Shown here piece after piece: positions 5,580 through 7,174 of a stretch of 7,174 bases of DNA; within the stretch, counting starts at the first letter, position 1; each line of letters begins with the position of its first letter. This DNA comes from Frankiaceae bacterium (lineage in GTDB: Bacteria; Actinomycetota; Actinomycetes; JAVEEB01): NCBI GenBank assembly GCA_030840665.1, contig JAVEEB010000002.1:1-7174 (forward strand). Direction: 5' to 3'. Below the pieces are notes generated by a model that was given only the letters and a program-made list of their open reading frames with translations, made no database searches and was not told where the DNA came from. The position numbers and the translations under genes were made by a program.

Positions 5580-7174
5580 ATGCCGAAGACCCCCGCGGCT
5601 GGGACAACGATGTCAACAGAGGTCACCCCACCTGGCGAGGGCAGCCCGCAGGTCTGCATCGAGGCGGCTGATCTCGAGAACCTCGTCGCCGCGCTCACCG
5701 GGCTCCGGGACGGCCAGTTCTCGATTCGGGTGCCTGCGCGCGGGCCGCTTGCCACGGTCGCCGAGCGTTTCAACGAGGTCGCCGCCAGGCATGACCAGCG
5801 CACCCGTGACCTCGTGCGCATCAGCCGCGTCATCGGCCGCGAGGGACGGATGACTGAGAGGCTCGACGTCGACGACCACGCCGAATCGGACGGCTGGGCA
5901 CGCGAGGCGCACGCGGTCAACTCGCTGATCGACGACCTGGCGCGCCCCACGACCGAGGTCGCGCGCGTCATCGCCGCCGTCGCCGAAGGCGACTTGTCCC
6001 AGCAGATGGCGCTCGAGATCGCCGGTCAGCCCGTCAAGGGCGAGTTCCTGCGCATCGGCACAACCGTCAACACGATGGTCGACCAGCTCTCGTCCTTCGC
6101 CGCGGAGGTGACCCGCGTCGCCCGCGAGGTCGGCACCGAAGGCAAGCTCGGCGGCCAGGCGCAGGTCAAGGGCGTGTCGGGCGTGTGGCGCGACCTCACG
6201 GAGAACGTGAACTCGATGGCCGGCAACCTGACCAGCCAGGTCCGCAACATCGCCCAGGTCACCACGGCCGTCGCCAAGGGCGACCTGTCGCAGAAGATCA
6301 CCGTCGACGCGCGCGGGGAGATCCTCGAGCTCAAGGACACCGTCAACACGATGGTCGACCAGCTCTCCTCCTTCGGTGACGAAGTCACCCGCGTGGCCCG
6401 CGAGGTGGGCACCGAAGGCAAGCTCGGCGGCCAGGCGCAGGTCAAGGGCGTCTCGGGCACCTGGCGCGACCTCACCGAGTCCGTGAACTTCATGGCAGGC
6501 AACCTGACGGGGCAGGTCCGCAACATCGCCCAGGTGGCCACCGCCGTCGCCAAGGGCGACCTGTCGCAGAAGATCACGGTCGACGCGCAGGGCGAGATCC
6601 TCGAGCTCAAGAACACCGTCAACACCATGGTCGACCAGCTGTCGTCCTTCGCGGACGAGGTCACCCGTGTCGCCCGCGAGGTCGGCACGGAAGGCATACT
6701 CGGCGGCCAGGCGGCAGTGCCCGGCGTCGCCGGCACCTGGAAGGACCTCACCGACAACGTCAACTCGATGGCCGGCAACCTGACCAGCCAGGTCCGCAAC
6801 ATCGCCCAGATCGTCACCGCCGTCGCCCGCGGCGACCTTTCGCAGAAGATCACGGTCGACGCCAAGGGCGAAGTCGCGGTGCTCGCCGAGACGATCAACT
6901 CGCTCACCGACACGCTGCGGGTCTTCGCCGAGCAGGTGACCACGGTCGCCCGCGAGGTAGGCACCGAGGGCAAGCTCGGTGGCCAGGCGGACGTGCCCGG
7001 CGTGGCCGGCACCTGGAAGGACCTCACCGACAACGTCAACTCGATGGCCTCGAACCTCACGGCTCAGGTGCGCGACATCGCGCAGGTCACCACGGCCGTG
7101 GCCCGGGGCGACCTCACGCAGAAGGTCTCCGTGGACGTCAAGGGCGAGACGCTCGAGCTGAAGTCGACGATCAA
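5580..7174 (+). CDS. Poly-HAMP signalling protein, probable hybrid sensor histidine kinase (3' truncated by window edge)
   Basis: The frame is open from ATG 5580 to the window end, 531 complete codons, so the C-terminus is missing. No signal peptide or hydrophobic membrane segment is present, so the protein should be cytosolic. A polar N-terminus (1-~30) leads into a chain of HAMP-like modules: about ten complete and an eleventh cut by the edge. They alternate between a canonical type ([17 protein letters not shown] followed by [15 protein letters not shown]) and a divergent type ([17 protein letters not shown] followed by [15 protein letters not shown]). From residue 176 the pair repeats every 92 residues (176, 268, 360, 452); the first pairs (~33-175) are degenerate. 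This matches group III hybrid histidine kinases such as fungal Nik1 and their actinobacterial relatives, in which a HAMP chain is followed by GAF, HisKA, HATPase and receiver domains. The kinase part is therefore expected downstream but is not seen. HAMP chains relay conformational signals; the stimulus here is unknown. The gene is divergent from the SpoIIE-type regulator. Confidence 0.92.
   Translation, partial: MPKTPAAGTTMSTEVTPPGEGSPQVCIEAADLENLVAALTGLRDGQFSIRVPARGPLATVAERFNEVAARHDQRTRDLVRISRVIGREGRMTERLDVDDHAESDGWAREAHAVNSLIDDLARPTTEVARVIAAVAEGDLSQQMALEIAGQPVKGEFLRIGTTVNTMVDQLSSFAAEVTRVAREVGTEGKLGGQAQVKGVSGVWRDLTENVNSMAGNLTSQVRNIAQVTTAVAKGDLSQKITVDARGEILELKDTVNTMVDQLSSFGDEVTRVAREVGTEGKLGGQAQVKGVSGTWRDLTESVNFMAGNLTGQVRNIAQVATAVAKGDLSQKITVDAQGEILELKNTVNTMVDQLSSFADEVTRVAREVGTEGILGGQAAVPGVAGTWKDLTDNVNSMAGNLTSQVRNIAQIVTAVARGDLSQKITVDAKGEVAVLAETINSLTDTLRVFAEQVTTVAREVGTEGKLGGQADVPGVAGTWKDLTDNVNSMASNLTAQVRDIAQVTTAVARGDLTQKVSVDVKGETLELKSTI
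6105..7174 (+). repeat. Coding tandem repeat, 276-bp period, encoding HAMP pairs
   Basis: In-frame direct repeats begin at 6105, 6381, 6657 and 6933, the last cut at 242 bases by the window edge. Each unit encodes 92 residues, one divergent plus one canonical HAMP. By hand count, units 1 and 2 differ at about 30 of 276 positions (~89% identity) and share an exact 44-base run (6132-6175 and 6408-6451). Units 3 and 4 share an exact 45-base run (6729-6773 and 7005-7049). Units 1-2 carry the variant QAQVKGVSG, and units 3-4 carry [18 protein letters not shown], so two subfamilies are visible. Confidence 0.9.

Noticed and set aside
3869..5671. Plus-strand open frame of 600 codons opposite the phosphatase gene
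   Set aside because: It is rich in Arg, Asp, Glu and Gly with no domain, and runs past the divergent intergenic region into another frame of the poly-HAMP gene. The minus-strand frame holds intact catalytic motifs, so this is a shadow.
5498..5971. Upstream in-frame extension of the phosphatase gene to an ATG at 5971
   Set aside because: The extra ~158 residues are Ser/Arg-rich and lie antisense to the conserved poly-HAMP coding sequence. The recognisable fold begins only after 5497.
6026..7060. Antisense open frame of 344 codons opposite the HAMP repeats, itself repetitive (recurring [14 protein letters not shown] segments)
   Set aside because: It mirrors the tandem repeat of the plus-strand gene. 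Its Ser/Thr/Pro-rich composition reflects reading GC-rich codons backwards, and it has no ribosome binding site or recognisable family.

Overview
This is a GC-rich window, about 70% GC by eye, with strong G/C third-position bias in all four genes. It looks chromosomal and comes from an actinobacterium (class Actinomycetes most likely). The main support is an lhr helicase gene followed 25 bp later by a nei2-type DNA glycosylase gene, the same order as M. tuberculosis Rv3296-Rv3297. A GAF/SpoIIE phosphatase fused to an anti-sigma-type kinase, and a many-HAMP soluble signalling protein, are also typical of the group. I cannot name a genus. There are no tRNA, rRNA, CRISPR, IS or phage features.

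Layout. (1) Positions 3-2651, plus: the C-terminal 882 codons of an Lhr-family DNA helicase, with the motor domains upstream of the window. (2) 2677-3516, plus: an Fpg/Nei-family glycosylase/AP lyase of the Nei2 type, probably co-transcribed with lhr. (3) 3536-5497, minus: a 653-residue multidomain regulator with an N-terminal HATPase (RsbW-like), a central GAF-like region and a C-terminal SpoIIE/PP2C phosphatase. It converges on nei2 with a 19-bp gap. (4) 5580 to the window edge, plus: the first 531 codons of a poly-HAMP protein with no membrane segment, probably the N-terminus of a hybrid histidine kinase resembling fungal group III (Nik1-type) kinases. It is divergent from gene 3 across 82 bp.

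How they fit together. The left half is a DNA-repair pair: Lhr translocates 3'-5' on single-stranded DNA and has a C-terminal domain related to the AlkZ glycosylase, while Nei2 excises oxidised bases. The right half is a divergent signalling pair: a partner-switching kinase/phosphatase, expected to act on STAS anti-anti-sigma proteins encoded elsewhere, beside a soluble HAMP-chain sensor kinase. The two halves meet tail to tail and show no visible functional link.

The points most worth a second look are: a Thr where the Fpg/Nei zinc finger normally carries its catalytic-site Arg; the ~276-bp tandem repeat encoding the HAMP pairs; the fused kinase-GAF-phosphatase opposite a poly-HAMP kinase; and two short AT-leaning rare-codon patches in lhr and nei2. 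I did not find a clearly new system here.
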